Shown: positions 20,379-29,478 of the stretch, one piece after another | How the letters are laid out: each line of letters opens with the position of its first letter | How positions within the stretch are numbered: the stretch's first letter is position 1 | Origin: a virus | Strand: one strand, 5' to 3' | IMG/VR virus record: IMGVR_UViG_3300045284_000323 | Span: 1 to 37,677 of that record | DNA: 37,677 nt | The notes under the pieces: generated by a model | Seen by the model: only the letters and a program-made list of their open reading frames with translations | What the model was told of the DNA's origin: nothing | Databases searched by the model: none | Translations under genes and position numbers: made by a program

Positions 20379-22219
20379 CGATGTCCTCCGACCAATTCCA
20401 ATTCTAATGGTTTGCGTTCCTCATGACCTGCTGCTTGTGATATGCCTTTGCTTAAAGCCAAACCAAATGCCACGGCCTTCATTTGTTTACTTGAGATTTT
20501 ATTAATCTCTTCAAGTTGCTTAGCCCAGTCTTTGCTGGTGATGAATTCTATAGCGGCTTTATCACTTCCTCCTCTAGTAAACGCATGCTCTATCATATGT
20601 TTAAAAAAGTCACCTTCATTCCGGTGCATATTCATGCCGTATTCTTCTTTGCCTTTGGCTGTTCTAATTGTCGGTGGCCCCATAACATTTTTAAATACTA
20701 ATCTCATATCCTTTAGGTTTTGCGTGGCTTCCGGTGCATTTTTCAGATGGCTCAGCGTTTCTTTGAATTTTTTGTCAGACGCAAGAGCGCGATAAAAATT
20801 CTGCCCTGTAATTTCTTTTTGATCGAAAACCTTTTCAAGTCCTTCGCGGACAATTTTTCGCTCGTATAAAGAGCGCGCGACTTTATATTCAGGGTATGAC
20901 GCATCCATTTGATCGCGCATGTTCGCCCGAGTATTTGAGATAATGCGCGCTTCATTTTTGTTTCCAGCGCGCTCAGCCTTGGCCACCATATCATCCATTG
21001 CGCGTTTAACATGATCCCAATATACAAGGCTAGTTGCCTGTGCATCTGATTGCCCGGGTTTTAATTTAACATTTTTAGGCATTAATGATTTTAGACTTTC
21101 TTTATAAGCAGGCGTGCTTTCCACAAGCCTTTTAGCTTCATTAATAATTTCATTGTCCTTAAACTGCATGGGAAATTCTTGTGGCAAATTAACCTCATTG
21201 ATGGCTTTATAAGCGGACTCGACTTGTTTATCCATTTTTCCGGGTGAATAAATCATATCTAAGGTTTTGTTTATAGCCCTAGATTCACTTTCTTGACGCG
21301 CTTTACTGCGTTCATTTAATAATTTTGCGCCTTCCGGCGTGCGTCCTAAAGCACCTTGTGCTTTAGAAGCCAATTGACTCACGCCAGCCTCCGCGGGAGT
21401 TAAATAATCAAGACCAAGGCGACTTGCCGCTTTAAGATTGGGATTGGCTACATCAGGGCTTACACCTTCCGTTAAACCGCGTTTCATTTCTTGCGGACTT
21501 CTATAGCCACGACCGCCTAAAGCCGCACCAATAAGCGCTGCAACATCAGATCCAACCTCACCAAATCCCGTACTCTTAGCGGCCTCTCGTCCTAAATAAG
21601 CACCGCCAGCAGTAGTTAATCCACGTGCTACATTGCGTGCAATAGGATTTGTGCCTTGCATTAATTGACCCATCATACTAAACGGCATCATAGCGCCACC
21701 CGCCACCGCACCAGATGTTAACTCATGCCCTTCAGGTGCTTGCGCGCCTGCGTATAATGCTTGAGGTATTGCCTCGGAGATTGCCTTATTGATAAATTTA
21801 CCTGCACCCGGTATCTTAGTAATGGCTTGCCCAGCTCTTCCTAATCCAACGCCCGGGATTGCCATGGAGGGTGCGTATTGGGCAAGACCTTGAATTAATT
21901 TGTCCATAGGCTCAGGATGCTCAACCCCTAAGGCTGCGCTAAAATCATAATCCGAGGGTGAAAACTCTGGGATATGACCGCCGGATATTTTATGTGGTAA
22001 ATTGGCAAATTCTCGCCCCATGTTCAATAAGCCAATAGCCGGGTCTTGTACACCATATTGCAAGCCTTTTAGACCATAGCGTTTTACTTTCTGTAATAGG
22101 TTCTCATTGTCTTCTTCTTCGCCATTTAATTGGGACAATAATGCTGGATTGGTTACTTTTGTAGAACCGGAATTTAATTGTGCAAGAACGCTTGGGTCTG
22201 TGACTTTAGTGGATCTCAT
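20375..22219 (-). CDS. Ejection (DNA injection) protein, large
   Basis: The product is 614 aa from the ATG at 22219, which has GGGGA directly upstream; an alternative ATG at 22231 lacks a ribosome site. The N-terminus repeats a short unit (STKVTDPSVLAQLN and STKVTNPALLSQLN), then becomes glycine- and alanine-rich with amphipathic and small-residue helices (residues about 110-240). The rest is long charged helices. This composition and the location after the tail hub match the large internal ejection proteins of P22-like phages (gp16/gp20 class), which leave the virion and form a channel across the host envelope. The assignment is from composition and position. The call applies to the class, not to a given P22 gene. 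Confidence 0.7.
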   Translation of the reverse strand: MRSTKVTDPSVLAQLNSGSTKVTNPALLSQLNGEEEDNENLLQKVKRYGLKGLQYGVQDPAIGLLNMGREFANLPHKISGGHIPEFSPSDYDFSAALGVEHPEPMDKLIQGLAQYAPSMAIPGVGLGRAGQAITKIPGAGKFINKAISEAIPQALYAGAQAPEGHELTSGAVAGGAMMPFSMMGQLMQGTNPIARNVARGLTTAGGAYLGREAAKSTGFGEVGSDVAALIGAALGGRGYRSPQEMKRGLTEGVSPDVANPNLKAASRLGLDYLTPAEAGVSQLASKAQGALGRTPEGAKLLNERSKARQESESRAINKTLDMIYSPGKMDKQVESAYKAINEVNLPQEFPMQFKDNEIINEAKRLVESTPAYKESLKSLMPKNVKLKPGQSDAQATSLVYWDHVKRAMDDMVAKAERAGNKNEARIISNTRANMRDQMDASYPEYKVARSLYERKIVREGLEKVFDQKEITGQNFYRALASDKKFKETLSHLKNAPEATQNLKDMRLVFKNVMGPPTIRTAKGKEEYGMNMHRNEGDFFKHMIEHAFTRGGSDKAAIEFITSKDWAKQLEEINKISSKQMKAVAFGLALSKGISQAAGHEERKPLELELVGGHR

Positions 22220-23264
22220 GCCATTCCCCATTTATTTTTTCATATTTCTTTCCAGCAAGCGTTTTTGTTTCAGGGGGCAGCGCCTCGGTATTAATTTTTT
22301 TATTTTGCAATACAGATTGCGCTTTGCCGCGCCTTAAAACTAAATCTGCCTTTAAATCTTTGAGGCGTTTTATATATGGTTCATCACCTTCATTTGTAGC
22401 ACGCCTTATTTGTTGCTCGACTAAATCGATACTAGCCTGAACTTTAGGCAAACTTTGGGCGGCTACTAGAGTGTCAATCATACCGCTCGTTTTTGCATTA
22501 TAAGCCGCTTTCTTGGATGGGCTAAAATCATACTTGCCATAAACTTTTGAGGGTTCATTAATTAATTCATCTAACATAGGCAATACCGTATCAATACCCT
22601 GCAAAGCCTGTTGATTTTGTGTTAACACCGCAGGGGTGGGAATGTCTCCCCCTTTATTACCAGCCTTTAATGCTTCTTTTTTCTCGTATAAATCAAGCGC
22701 CATCGCCTGCTTTTCTTGAGGCGTTTGTGGAACTTGCGCTAATGGATCAAAGCCAAGATGTTTTTTAGCCCATCCACGCAACATAGGATTTTGGCGCATT
22801 AAATCAAGGTCAAGGACACTTGACGCTTGAGGCACTCCAGTATTCATTGCTTGAGGGGCGCTCATAGATGGAATCTGGGATTGCTGTGGCATTTGTTGCG
22901 CGGCTTCAAGTCCTTGGGGCGAAAACATCCCCATCCCCTCGCCTGCCTCTTGTTGTGGCATCGGCATCGCAGAATCTTGTTGTCCACCTGTTTGCGAAGG
23001 CACGCCACCTTGCTGCCCTTTTTTAAGCCAGTTTTGAAGCGCCATATATTGATTAATGGCATACATAGGACTATCTTTTTGCGCCGCACGCGCCGCCGCC
23101 GCCTTACTAAGCTTTAATTGCTCTTGAAAATGACGCTCTAATTGCGCCTGTTTCTCACGCTCCAAAACAGGCTGCATAAGACGCGAAAACATACCAGACC
23201 CAGTATTAACGCCCTTCATCAATGTCTGCTCAAATGGCTCTGGCATAGGAATATTAAAAGGCAT
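22206..23264 (-). CDS. Ejection / internal virion protein, middle
   Basis: The product is 352 aa. The N-terminal 60 residues are helical and basic (EREKQAQLERHFQEQLKLSK), then a Q/M/P/G-rich low-complexity segment (about 75-150), then a long helical C-terminal part (LVEQQIRRATNEGDEPYIKR). Such composition is typical of phage injection proteins that must unfold to pass the portal. It overlaps the next gene and directly abuts the previous one (ATG shared at 23264), showing a three-gene ejection operon. Confidence 0.65.
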   Translation of the reverse strand: MPFNIPMPEPFEQTLMKGVNTGSGMFSRLMQPVLEREKQAQLERHFQEQLKLSKAAAARAAQKDSPMYAINQYMALQNWLKKGQQGGVPSQTGGQQDSAMPMPQQEAGEGMGMFSPQGLEAAQQMPQQSQIPSMSAPQAMNTGVPQASSVLDLDLMRQNPMLRGWAKKHLGFDPLAQVPQTPQEKQAMALDLYEKKEALKAGNKGGDIPTPAVLTQNQQALQGIDTVLPMLDELINEPSKVYGKYDFSPSKKAAYNAKTSGMIDTLVAAQSLPKVQASIDLVEQQIRRATNEGDEPYIKRLKDLKADLVLRRGKAQSVLQNKKINTEALPPETKTLAGKKYEKINGEWHEIH

Positions 23265-23941
23265 TATCTACCTCCTGATAAAGACCAACCTTTGCCGCCC
23301 ATGTAATTACCGAGCATACCCCCCATTGGGCCAGCTAAAGCACTTCCAAGCAATCCCGTTCCCATGCCAAGCAATCCACTAAACATTCCACCAGGTGAAT
23401 TTTGTTGACCATACGCCATGCCCGCAGAATTCTGCCCCATGTTCATAGCATTTTGCCCCATGCTCATGGCATTGTGACCCATGTTTGCCGCGGTTGATGC
23501 ACCTGTATTAAATATGTTGCCCGCAATCCCTGTGCCTGCTAACATTTTCTGCATTAAATCATTCATATATTGTTGTCTATCGGCCGCTCCAATCTGTGAG
23601 GTTCCAGCTTGTATGGCTTGAAGGGCGGGAGTTGATCCCATTAATCCCATTGAACTCGCCGCATTTAAACCATGTTGAGACGCCTCTCCTTGCAACATTT
23701 TGGCATAAGGACTTGTCTCATAACCTTGCGCCCATTGATTTTGCAATTCCTCAGGATTTAAAAGTTGATGCATAGCGCCTGATAAATCACCATAAGCCTG
23801 CTGCCCATATTGATTATAAGGACGCGCAAAATCTTGGGCTTGATTGTAATGTTGGCCTGCCTGCTGATAATATTTATCTAGCTGTTTTTGGCCTTGCTTG
23901 TATCCTCTTTCGGGATGTAAAAAACTTGATAGCCAGCCCAT
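23264..23941 (-). CDS. Ejection protein, small, M/G/A/Q-rich (gp7-like)
   Basis: The product is 225 aa. After MGWLSSFLHPERGYKQGQK come Q- and Y-rich helices, then MGQNAMNMGQNSAG-like repeats (about 155-175), and a hydrophobic glycine-rich C-terminus (GLLGMGTGLLGSALAGPMGG) able to insert into membranes. This matches small ejection proteins of P22-type phages (gp7 class). Overlapped coupling to the following gene supports co-expression at fixed ratio. The assignment is by composition and position only. Confidence 0.65.
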   Translation of the reverse strand: MGWLSSFLHPERGYKQGQKQLDKYYQQAGQHYNQAQDFARPYNQYGQQAYGDLSGAMHQLLNPEELQNQWAQGYETSPYAKMLQGEASQHGLNAASSMGLMGSTPALQAIQAGTSQIGAADRQQYMNDLMQKMLAGTGIAGNIFNTGASTAANMGHNAMSMGQNAMNMGQNSAGMAYGQQNSPGGMFSGLLGMGTGLLGSALAGPMGGMLGNYMGGKGWSLSGGR

Positions 23942-23952
23942 AATGTATGTCC

Positions 23953-24411
23953 TTATACAATAACAAATCCGGTTGTCTGGTCACTCACTGTAACCCATGT
24001 CAAATTAGCCTCAACACATATTATTTCTATACTATCATACCTACTCGCAGATGTGATGCTAACCGAGGCACTCCCGCCCACACTCGCAACTTTTATGGTT
24101 TGCCCACTTGTCGGAAAGGGAATTAATACCCATCCCGCCGCCCCAAATCCCGCGATACTAATTCGCGCACCCACAGGCGATAATTCAGGCAATGTAATGG
24201 TCGTTAATAAGTCATTTTGCACAATATAACTTGAGTTACTTTCAGCGGCCTGTGTCGTGCCTGTAATTGGATTAATAGAACTAATAACCGCCGATATATC
24301 ACCTAGATTCTCGTTTAGCGTATCGACCAATACCCAAATCCATTGTAAAAATTGATAATCAAAATCACTATAGGCAATAGGAGATGAGTCTATCTTATCA
24401 AGCGCCAACAT
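23953..24411 (-). CDS. Hypothetical virion protein after the tail hub
   Basis: The product is 152 aa. The N-terminal helix (YSDFDYQFLQWIWVLVDTLN) precedes a beta-rich C-terminal half (DLLTTITLPELSPVGARISI, then VSITSASRYDSIEIICVEAN) typical of small tail knob domains. It shares its start with the end of the gp10-like gene (one base). A similar gene follows the hub in many podoviruses of this type. Function unknown; a tail needle or hub plug role is possible. Confidence 0.6.
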   Translation of the reverse strand: MLALDKIDSSPIAYSDFDYQFLQWIWVLVDTLNENLGDISAVISSINPITGTTQAAESNSSYIVQNDLLTTITLPELSPVGARISIAGFGAAGWVLIPFPTSGQTIKVASVGGSASVSITSASRYDSIEIICVEANLTWVTVSDQTTGFVIV

Positions 24412-26159
24412 TAATTAGCCCCGCCACTTACGCGCCGCGTATTGCGAACCGCCCCTAATATCACGATAGGAGATGGACTTACACAAACAAGCTTATAACA
24501 ACGGTTCCGACTTGCATCCAATTCATACCATCGCATACGCCAACGATAATCCCCTAAAGCACTAAACTCGCGAACATCAGCGGGTTTAAACGTGACGCCC
24601 CCATCATCGCTATAATAAAGCTCAATATGCGGCTTAAATAAAATATTGTAAAACGTATCGTTTAATGTAGGCGTATTTGTGCCTTCCTCAATGATATATT
24701 TGCCGTCTTCCGTTATTAGATAAATTGGGTTATCAGGCGTACTATCCTCGCTCACCAAAAATACTGTATTCGGAAAAGGGGATGTGCTTTTATAAAAGGT
24801 TTGCTCGCCAAAAACAAAATCAATTTCCACATAATCGTCAACAAATTCCGCGTAATCGTCCAAAATTAATTGCCGCGTTACAAGCTCATAGCGCATGGGT
24901 TCGCGCAAAAAGGCATCTGTAGCTTGCGGGTCGGCTTGGTCTGGATTTCTTTTTTCATTGATATAAATATTGCCCGCCATTTCATAGATAACCGGGTCAT
25001 CTTGAAGTACTACCAAATGCTTGTTATTAAAATATACATGTTTTTGTATGCGGTTACGCTCACCATTGACCTCAATTACGCGCCCCCATTTTTCTGTTTC
25101 AAAGTTGCGCTCAAGCGAATATGCGCTTTGTGTTACATCAAGCGTTCCAAAGTCCTCAAATGTGCCAGCACTTGCCCGGTAAAATATTGTGTTCTCATAC
25201 TGATAGATAAATGCATGAACATCATTTATCAAAAAGGGGCTTAATTCGCCTGCTTGTGTTGAGTTTTCAAGAAGTACATTTATCGCTTGTGATGATATGT
25301 CACTGGGCGCTTGTCCTTGCGTCATTAAGAAAGAGACTAGACCGTCGGCGTTTCGTGCCAGCCATATCATCATGCCAAAGCCTACGGCAAGACTATGTGG
25401 ATCGGATATTCCATAATCAAAATTATATGACGAATTCAATTTCCATGGGAATTCGCGCGTTACTCCCGCAACAGTAATTTGAGTCGCAATATTAGCCCAA
25501 ACATCGGTTGTAAAACTGCACAATATGTATAATTGCTGATGAAGTACCGCAAATTGCCCAATAACACCAGATGCCCGACCAACCAAGGGCGCACCATTGA
25601 TTGTAAAATAATCGGATACCGTTCCCGCTAAATTTAATTGTGTTAGGGCAAAATTAGGCGTATTGGCCGTACTCACCACAAACCTATTACCAAAGGCCGC
25701 GACATAGGTGGGGTTTGCTGGCCTATTGCTATCAGTAACCACCGCGGACGTTACTGTTGATCCATTTTCGGTTATAACAAAAATATTATCGCCATCGGTC
25801 ATCATGTTATAAATAGTAGTATCCACTGCCAATGTCGCAAACCAAATATCACCGCCTAGCGCTACATTTATTGTCAATGTCTTTCTGTTATAAAACTTGT
25901 CAAATTGATAAACCGATGTTCCATCAATGACATATAAATAGTCAATGGACTTAAAAACCTCGCGCGGTTCGTTGTTAAATATCAGGCGATTTTGGTTTAA
26001 AAATTCTATGTGTTTGCGCCCCATTGCGGGATATAGCGCTTGTTGTTTTTTGCCTGATTCAACCTGTATTCCATACCAATTCGCGCAATCCATCGCGCCA
26101 AATTGCGTGAATCTTTGCTTGTCGTAGTAACAAAATATGGGGAGCGCTTCTATAGGCAT
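24411..26159 (-). CDS. Tail hub / DNA-stabilising protein, P22 gp10-like
   Basis: The product is 582 aa from the ATG at 26159; the frame extends to 26192 but would overlap the gp4-like gene by 32 bases. It is a beta-rich, repetitive sequence without low complexity, and ends with a conserved-looking block (YYSDDGGVTFKPADVREFSA, WRMRWYELDASRNRCYKL, ILGAVRN). That block corresponds to the C-terminal part of P22 gp10-type packaged-DNA stabilisation proteins. In P22 six copies of gp10 bind below gp4 and close the tail after packaging. Neighbours agree: gp4-like upstream and ejection proteins downstream. Confidence 0.82.
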   Translation of the reverse strand: MPIEALPIFCYYDKQRFTQFGAMDCANWYGIQVESGKKQQALYPAMGRKHIEFLNQNRLIFNNEPREVFKSIDYLYVIDGTSVYQFDKFYNRKTLTINVALGGDIWFATLAVDTTIYNMMTDGDNIFVITENGSTVTSAVVTDSNRPANPTYVAAFGNRFVVSTANTPNFALTQLNLAGTVSDYFTINGAPLVGRASGVIGQFAVLHQQLYILCSFTTDVWANIATQITVAGVTREFPWKLNSSYNFDYGISDPHSLAVGFGMMIWLARNADGLVSFLMTQGQAPSDISSQAINVLLENSTQAGELSPFLINDVHAFIYQYENTIFYRASAGTFEDFGTLDVTQSAYSLERNFETEKWGRVIEVNGERNRIQKHVYFNNKHLVVLQDDPVIYEMAGNIYINEKRNPDQADPQATDAFLREPMRYELVTRQLILDDYAEFVDDYVEIDFVFGEQTFYKSTSPFPNTVFLVSEDSTPDNPIYLITEDGKYIIEEGTNTPTLNDTFYNILFKPHIELYYSDDGGVTFKPADVREFSALGDYRWRMRWYELDASRNRCYKLVCVSPSPIVILGAVRNTRRVSGGAN

Positions 26160-26160
26160 C

Positions 26161-26898
26161 CTAAATCCCCGCTCTAACGCGCCAAGCTCCATTTAGCAAT
26201 GATTGCTCATCGCCTGCAATTGATAAGTTAACCTCAGATGCCGCCTCCATTACATCTTTTGCCTCGCGATACATTTGCTCTAAAGGTGGCGTCCATGCTT
26301 CCGCGCGGCCTTTATAAAGGGCTACGTCTTTAGCACATGCGGGTAATAAAAAGCGTATGTAATATTCTGGAACACTGCTCATATCATCATTAGATGTAAG
26401 CAATGGTAATTGAAATTTACCACGCGCAAAGAATGTAAAAAACTGTGATGGCGCGGGATATAATTGCGCGGTTACAAATTCTGTTTCAGGAAATACTATT
26501 ATAAATCGTGGTAACCCTTGCAGAGGTTCGTACTTCCATGCGGCTAGGAATTCATCGCGGGACTTGTTGATTAAAGGGTAAGTGACTCCTGATAATACAA
26601 GCCATGCGCTATCGAGGTTCGCAAGTCTGCCTAGGGAGATTTGTACGAGCGTTGGGTCGGCAGGCGTTATTACATAATTAGGATTGGTAAATATAATTGA
26701 TTTATTACCAAGATTAATATCCGCACTTACGGTTTTAGCAATAGTAAGCATTAATCCTGTAGACGCATAAAACTGTAATAATTGGTTTAAAACCTGTATA
26801 CAAAGTTTCTCATCATCGCCATGCAGAGGTGTTGTAGGATTATGCGCATTGATTAACCTGTAAACTTGGAAAGCAAAGTCACGAACAGTATAAGCCAT
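26161..26898 (-). CDS. Head-to-tail adaptor / tail accessory factor, P22 gp4-like
   Basis: The product is 245 aa. The N-terminal helical block (MAYTVRDFAFQVYRLINAHN, then LNQLLQFYASTGLMLTIAKT) is the form of gp4-type adaptors that bind the portal ring with helices. The C-terminal half is beta-rich, with a helix-rich end (FLLPACAKDVALYKGRAEAW). Adaptors of this sort bind directly beneath the portal and recruit the hub. Coupled starts and stops with both neighbours show the tail-machine operon. The P22 name reflects class and position. Confidence 0.8.
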   Translation of the reverse strand: MAYTVRDFAFQVYRLINAHNPTTPLHGDDEKLCIQVLNQLLQFYASTGLMLTIAKTVSADINLGNKSIIFTNPNYVITPADPTLVQISLGRLANLDSAWLVLSGVTYPLINKSRDEFLAAWKYEPLQGLPRFIIVFPETEFVTAQLYPAPSQFFTFFARGKFQLPLLTSNDDMSSVPEYYIRFLLPACAKDVALYKGRAEAWTPPLEQMYREAKDVMEAASEVNLSIAGDEQSLLNGAWRVRAGI

Positions 26899-27125
26899 TA
26901 TTTGCTCCGTTTTTTACGCCCATTGCTTCCTGCGATGGGGATAACCTCAGCATTTTTTTTTGGTACATCTGAAAGTGATGCAAACCAAACCCCTGTTTGC
27001 ATATGGCGCTCAAATTCAGGCCATGAATTAACTAATTTTTGTACACCATCCACGGCATAAATAAAAGCCCTGAAATGCTCAGGCGTTATTTGACGACCTT
27101 GGTAAATAAGTGGAATCCCTTCCAT
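26898..27125 (-). CDS. Small conserved late protein between coat and gp4
   Basis: The product is 75 aa. The N-terminal half (GRQITPEHFRAFIYAVDGVQ, then WPEFERHMQTGVWFA) is helical, and the C-terminus is strongly basic (NGRKKRSK). It contains no enzyme motif. Position suggests a capsid or portal accessory. It starts just downstream of a terminator-like hairpin, so its level relative to the coat gene is likely reduced. Confidence 0.6.
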   Translation of the reverse strand: MEGIPLIYQGRQITPEHFRAFIYAVDGVQKLVNSWPEFERHMQTGVWFASLSDVPKKNAEVIPIAGSNGRKKRSK

Positions 27126-27140
27126 TACTGCCTCCCTAAA

Positions 27141-27166
27141 ATGGGACGGCCTATAAGCCGTCCCAT
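27141..27166. terminator. Terminator-like hairpin after the coat gene
   Basis: ATGGGACGGC (27141-27150) and GCCGTCCCAT (27157-27166) form a perfect 10-bp stem with a 6-base loop, ten bases downstream of the coat stop codon on the minus strand and followed by TTTTAG. It probably acts as a partial terminator that makes coat more abundant than the tail genes. Confidence 0.75.
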
Positions 27167-27175
27167 CATTAAATC

Positions 27176-28423
27176 TTACGAACAGATACGCACTGCAAAC
27201 TCAGGGTTAATTGCAACACCGCAAATTACGTCAATCCTGTCTAATTGTTCGTAGTTTCGGATGTCCGCACCCAATGAGTAGGTCATTGCAAGCTTGTATA
27301 GGTCAGAATAACGGGTCACCGCCTCAACTCCACCTTTCAATTCTTTGATAGGAGGGGCTGCGAATACAACCGCTTGAGTATGATATGCCAATGATACGTT
27401 ATGACTTGCGCGTAACAACATTTGCGAACCATTAGGAATGGCGGCACTTATGTTTTGACGAGCCCCTGATATGACAATTGTAGGGTTAACAGGGATATCC
27501 GCTGTATTTCCGCCTGCGGATATTACTTGCGCTGTAACTACAAATTGCGCACGTTGTTCTAGCGATTCATAGGTCAAGGGATTGATCATAAACACGCCCG
27601 CCGCATCATCAACCTCGATAATGTCGCCTTCTTGAAATACAACAGTTCCGGGGGCTTGACCCAATCCTGTTACAGATATTGTGTTACCACCCGTTATTGG
27701 CCCATTAGTAACAGTACCTGCTAGTAGGAATCCAGCAGGTGGTGAACCGCCCAATTGACCCGCACCTGCAACTTGGCGTCCTAAAAAGTTGGTTTTAAAG
27801 AAATCAAAGCCCGATAAATGCCCAATGAAACCGTCAATCAACGCACCTGTATTTACAGTCATATTGAATACGTTATAAAGGTCGTTGGATAGGTTAGCCG
27901 CGACTCGTGGCGCTACAGCGCAATAGCGCTTGCCATCTTCAGGTATTGCAAGCTCGGTCATATAAGCATCAGCGGTTAAGATTGTATTAAAATCTACAGG
28001 CACACCGGGCGTACCAACTGCTTGATAGGTTTGTTTTTGGAAATTGTCTTGGGCTATAAATTTTTCTACTAAGTTCGCAAGTCGTTTTGCACGAGGCGCG
28101 TTCGCCATTTCTAAATAGGGTTCGTCACGCGCGCGATCGAATGTCAGATTGAAGCCTGTGTATTCAATCATGGTTCTAAATTGTTTGGTGATGGATAAAG
28201 GACGGATTACCTGTACGCGTGCCTCGGCAGTTGCACTTGCTCCCTCGCCCGCTAGATAGCGCTCTTCCAAGCGGTAATCAAGTGTTTGGCCAGTTGCGAA
28301 TTTAAGATTTTTGAAGTCGCCTTCGAGGTTTCTGTTGGCGGTACGCGCAAAAGCTAGTGAGTTCCAGAAACGTACAAAGACGTCATCTAAAACATACTGG
28401 GTTTCTCTAAAAACGTTTGTCAT
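27176..28423 (-). CDS. Major capsid protein, P22 gp5-like coat
   Basis: The product is 415 aa from the ATG at 28423 with GGAG eight bases upstream; the frame opens nine bases earlier at a GTG. Features in line with the P22-type coat family are the N-terminal TNVFRETQYVLDDVFVRFWN, GDFKNLKFATGQTLDYRLEE, and a large middle insertion-like domain (about 220-330). It is the shell protein of an HK97-fold head. The gene follows scaffold and portal and is bounded by hairpins on both sides, as expected for the most abundant product. Family assignment is by length, order and residue pattern. Confidence 0.88.
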   Translation of the reverse strand: MTNVFRETQYVLDDVFVRFWNSLAFARTANRNLEGDFKNLKFATGQTLDYRLEERYLAGEGASATAEARVQVIRPLSITKQFRTMIEYTGFNLTFDRARDEPYLEMANAPRAKRLANLVEKFIAQDNFQKQTYQAVGTPGVPVDFNTILTADAYMTELAIPEDGKRYCAVAPRVAANLSNDLYNVFNMTVNTGALIDGFIGHLSGFDFFKTNFLGRQVAGAGQLGGSPPAGFLLAGTVTNGPITGGNTISVTGLGQAPGTVVFQEGDIIEVDDAAGVFMINPLTYESLEQRAQFVVTAQVISAGGNTADIPVNPTIVISGARQNISAAIPNGSQMLLRASHNVSLAYHTQAVVFAAPPIKELKGGVEAVTRYSDLYKLAMTYSLGADIRNYEQLDRIDVICGVAINPEFAVRICS

Positions 28424-28514
28424 GATAAGCACTCCTTGTGCAATAACAAAAAGAATAAAATTAATTAAAATTTCAACCGTTTGTCTTGCGGGAGACTTAT
28501 ACGCGCATGTATTT

Positions 28515-28551
28515 GATTGGGTGATGGATTCCCTTACTCATCAGCCCAATC
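28515..28551. terminator. Hairpin between scaffold and coat genes
   Basis: GATTGGG-TGATG (28515-28526) pairs with CATCA-GCCCAATC (28539-28551) with one bulged base. It lies in the 158-base untranslated region before the coat gene (minus strand). There is no U-tract. It may stabilise the coat mRNA after processing or act as an attenuator. The rest of the gap holds only the coat ribosome site. Confidence 0.55.
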
Positions 28552-28581
28552 TTAAGCCTATTAGTGCAATTTTGTCAAACC

Positions 28582-29478
28582 TTATCCGCGCCCACGCCGA
28601 GCTGTTAATTGTGCGCGTCTTTTTGTATCAGCCTTAGCAATCAAATCCTCGATGCTATCGCCTTCTTTTTTCTTAGATTGCGGCATGCCTGTATCTTCTT
28701 TGCTGCGTGATACGGGGCGTGGTGCGTTTGTGCCGCTTGCGGATTTTCTCATGCGCTCCTCCAACTTACCCATTTCTACCATTTGCGCGTAAGGGTCTGC
28801 TATGCCTGATATGCGCTGTAATTCTTGAGGATGTCGTTTGCTTGCAGCGTAAACAAATGCCGCGGGGTCTTTCATGCCGCGTAAGGCTAGAGTCATAGGA
28901 TCGGTAATCGGTTGCACACCTACAACATCTCTAAAATCTCGAAACCGCTCCATGCCATTAGTAAATTTATCCTCAAATTCAGCGTGCGCTTCGCGTTCTT
29001 TGCGGGTTTGTGCCTCAGTGGCTTGACGTTGATTAACCTTAGTAAAAGTGCGCTCAATAAAAGACTCAAGTTGCTGCTCCCAGTTACCCTCAGCATTCTC
29101 ATTGTAATTAAACCCGTCTTGGGCTTGCTGTACCTGTTGTACGCTAGGCAGCCCCTGCTCTTGGGTTTTCATGCGCGAAAGCCTATCACGTATAGCCTTG
29201 TTTATTTTTTCGTCAACTTCCTCTTGGCTATAGGTACGAGGCGCTTCTTTTTCGTTGCCGTAGTCATCCACTTCAGCCACGTGAGGCATCTCTTCAGACG
29301 AAGCCAAATCCGGCGTGTCATCCGGCGCATCATCCGGGTCACTATCGTTATCTCCGACATCATAATCATTTTGCTCCAAGGCGGTGTCATTTTGTGCGTC
29401 ATGCTCTGGCGTTTCCGGCATTGTGTTAGTTTTAGCGCCCATCAATAAATCATCAATATTACTTGTTTCTGTCGCCAT
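28582..29478 (-). CDS. Capsid scaffolding protein
   Basis: The product is 298 aa with a strongly acidic N-terminal third (DNDSDPDDAPDDTPD and similar), helices in the middle (YSQEEVDEKINKAIRDRLSR), and a basic C-terminus ending in QLTARRGRG. A long helical, charged protein with a basic C-terminal coat-binding end is exactly the scaffold of P22-type procapsids. The gene lies between portal and coat and overlaps the portal end by 20 bases. The scaffold directs shell assembly and leaves before DNA enters. Confidence 0.85.
   Translation of the reverse strand: MATETSNIDDLLMGAKTNTMPETPEHDAQNDTALEQNDYDVGDNDSDPDDAPDDTPDLASSEEMPHVAEVDDYGNEKEAPRTYSQEEVDEKINKAIRDRLSRMKTQEQGLPSVQQVQQAQDGFNYNENAEGNWEQQLESFIERTFTKVNQRQATEAQTRKEREAHAEFEDKFTNGMERFRDFRDVVGVQPITDPMTLALRGMKDPAAFVYAASKRHPQELQRISGIADPYAQMVEMGKLEERMRKSASGTNAPRPVSRSKEDTGMPQSKKKEGDSIEDLIAKADTKRRAQLTARRGRG

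Noticed and set aside
20375-22219. Possible tape-measure protein, because it is a large helical and glycine-rich late gene.
   Set aside because: The head and tail genes are P22-like short-tail types and no tube or sheath gene exists, so an ejection protein is more fitting.
28912-29448. Plus-strand frame of 178 aa opposite the scaffold gene.
   Set aside because: It is basic and hydrophobic without a start signal. It mirrors the acidic codons of the scaffold gene, which has full support.
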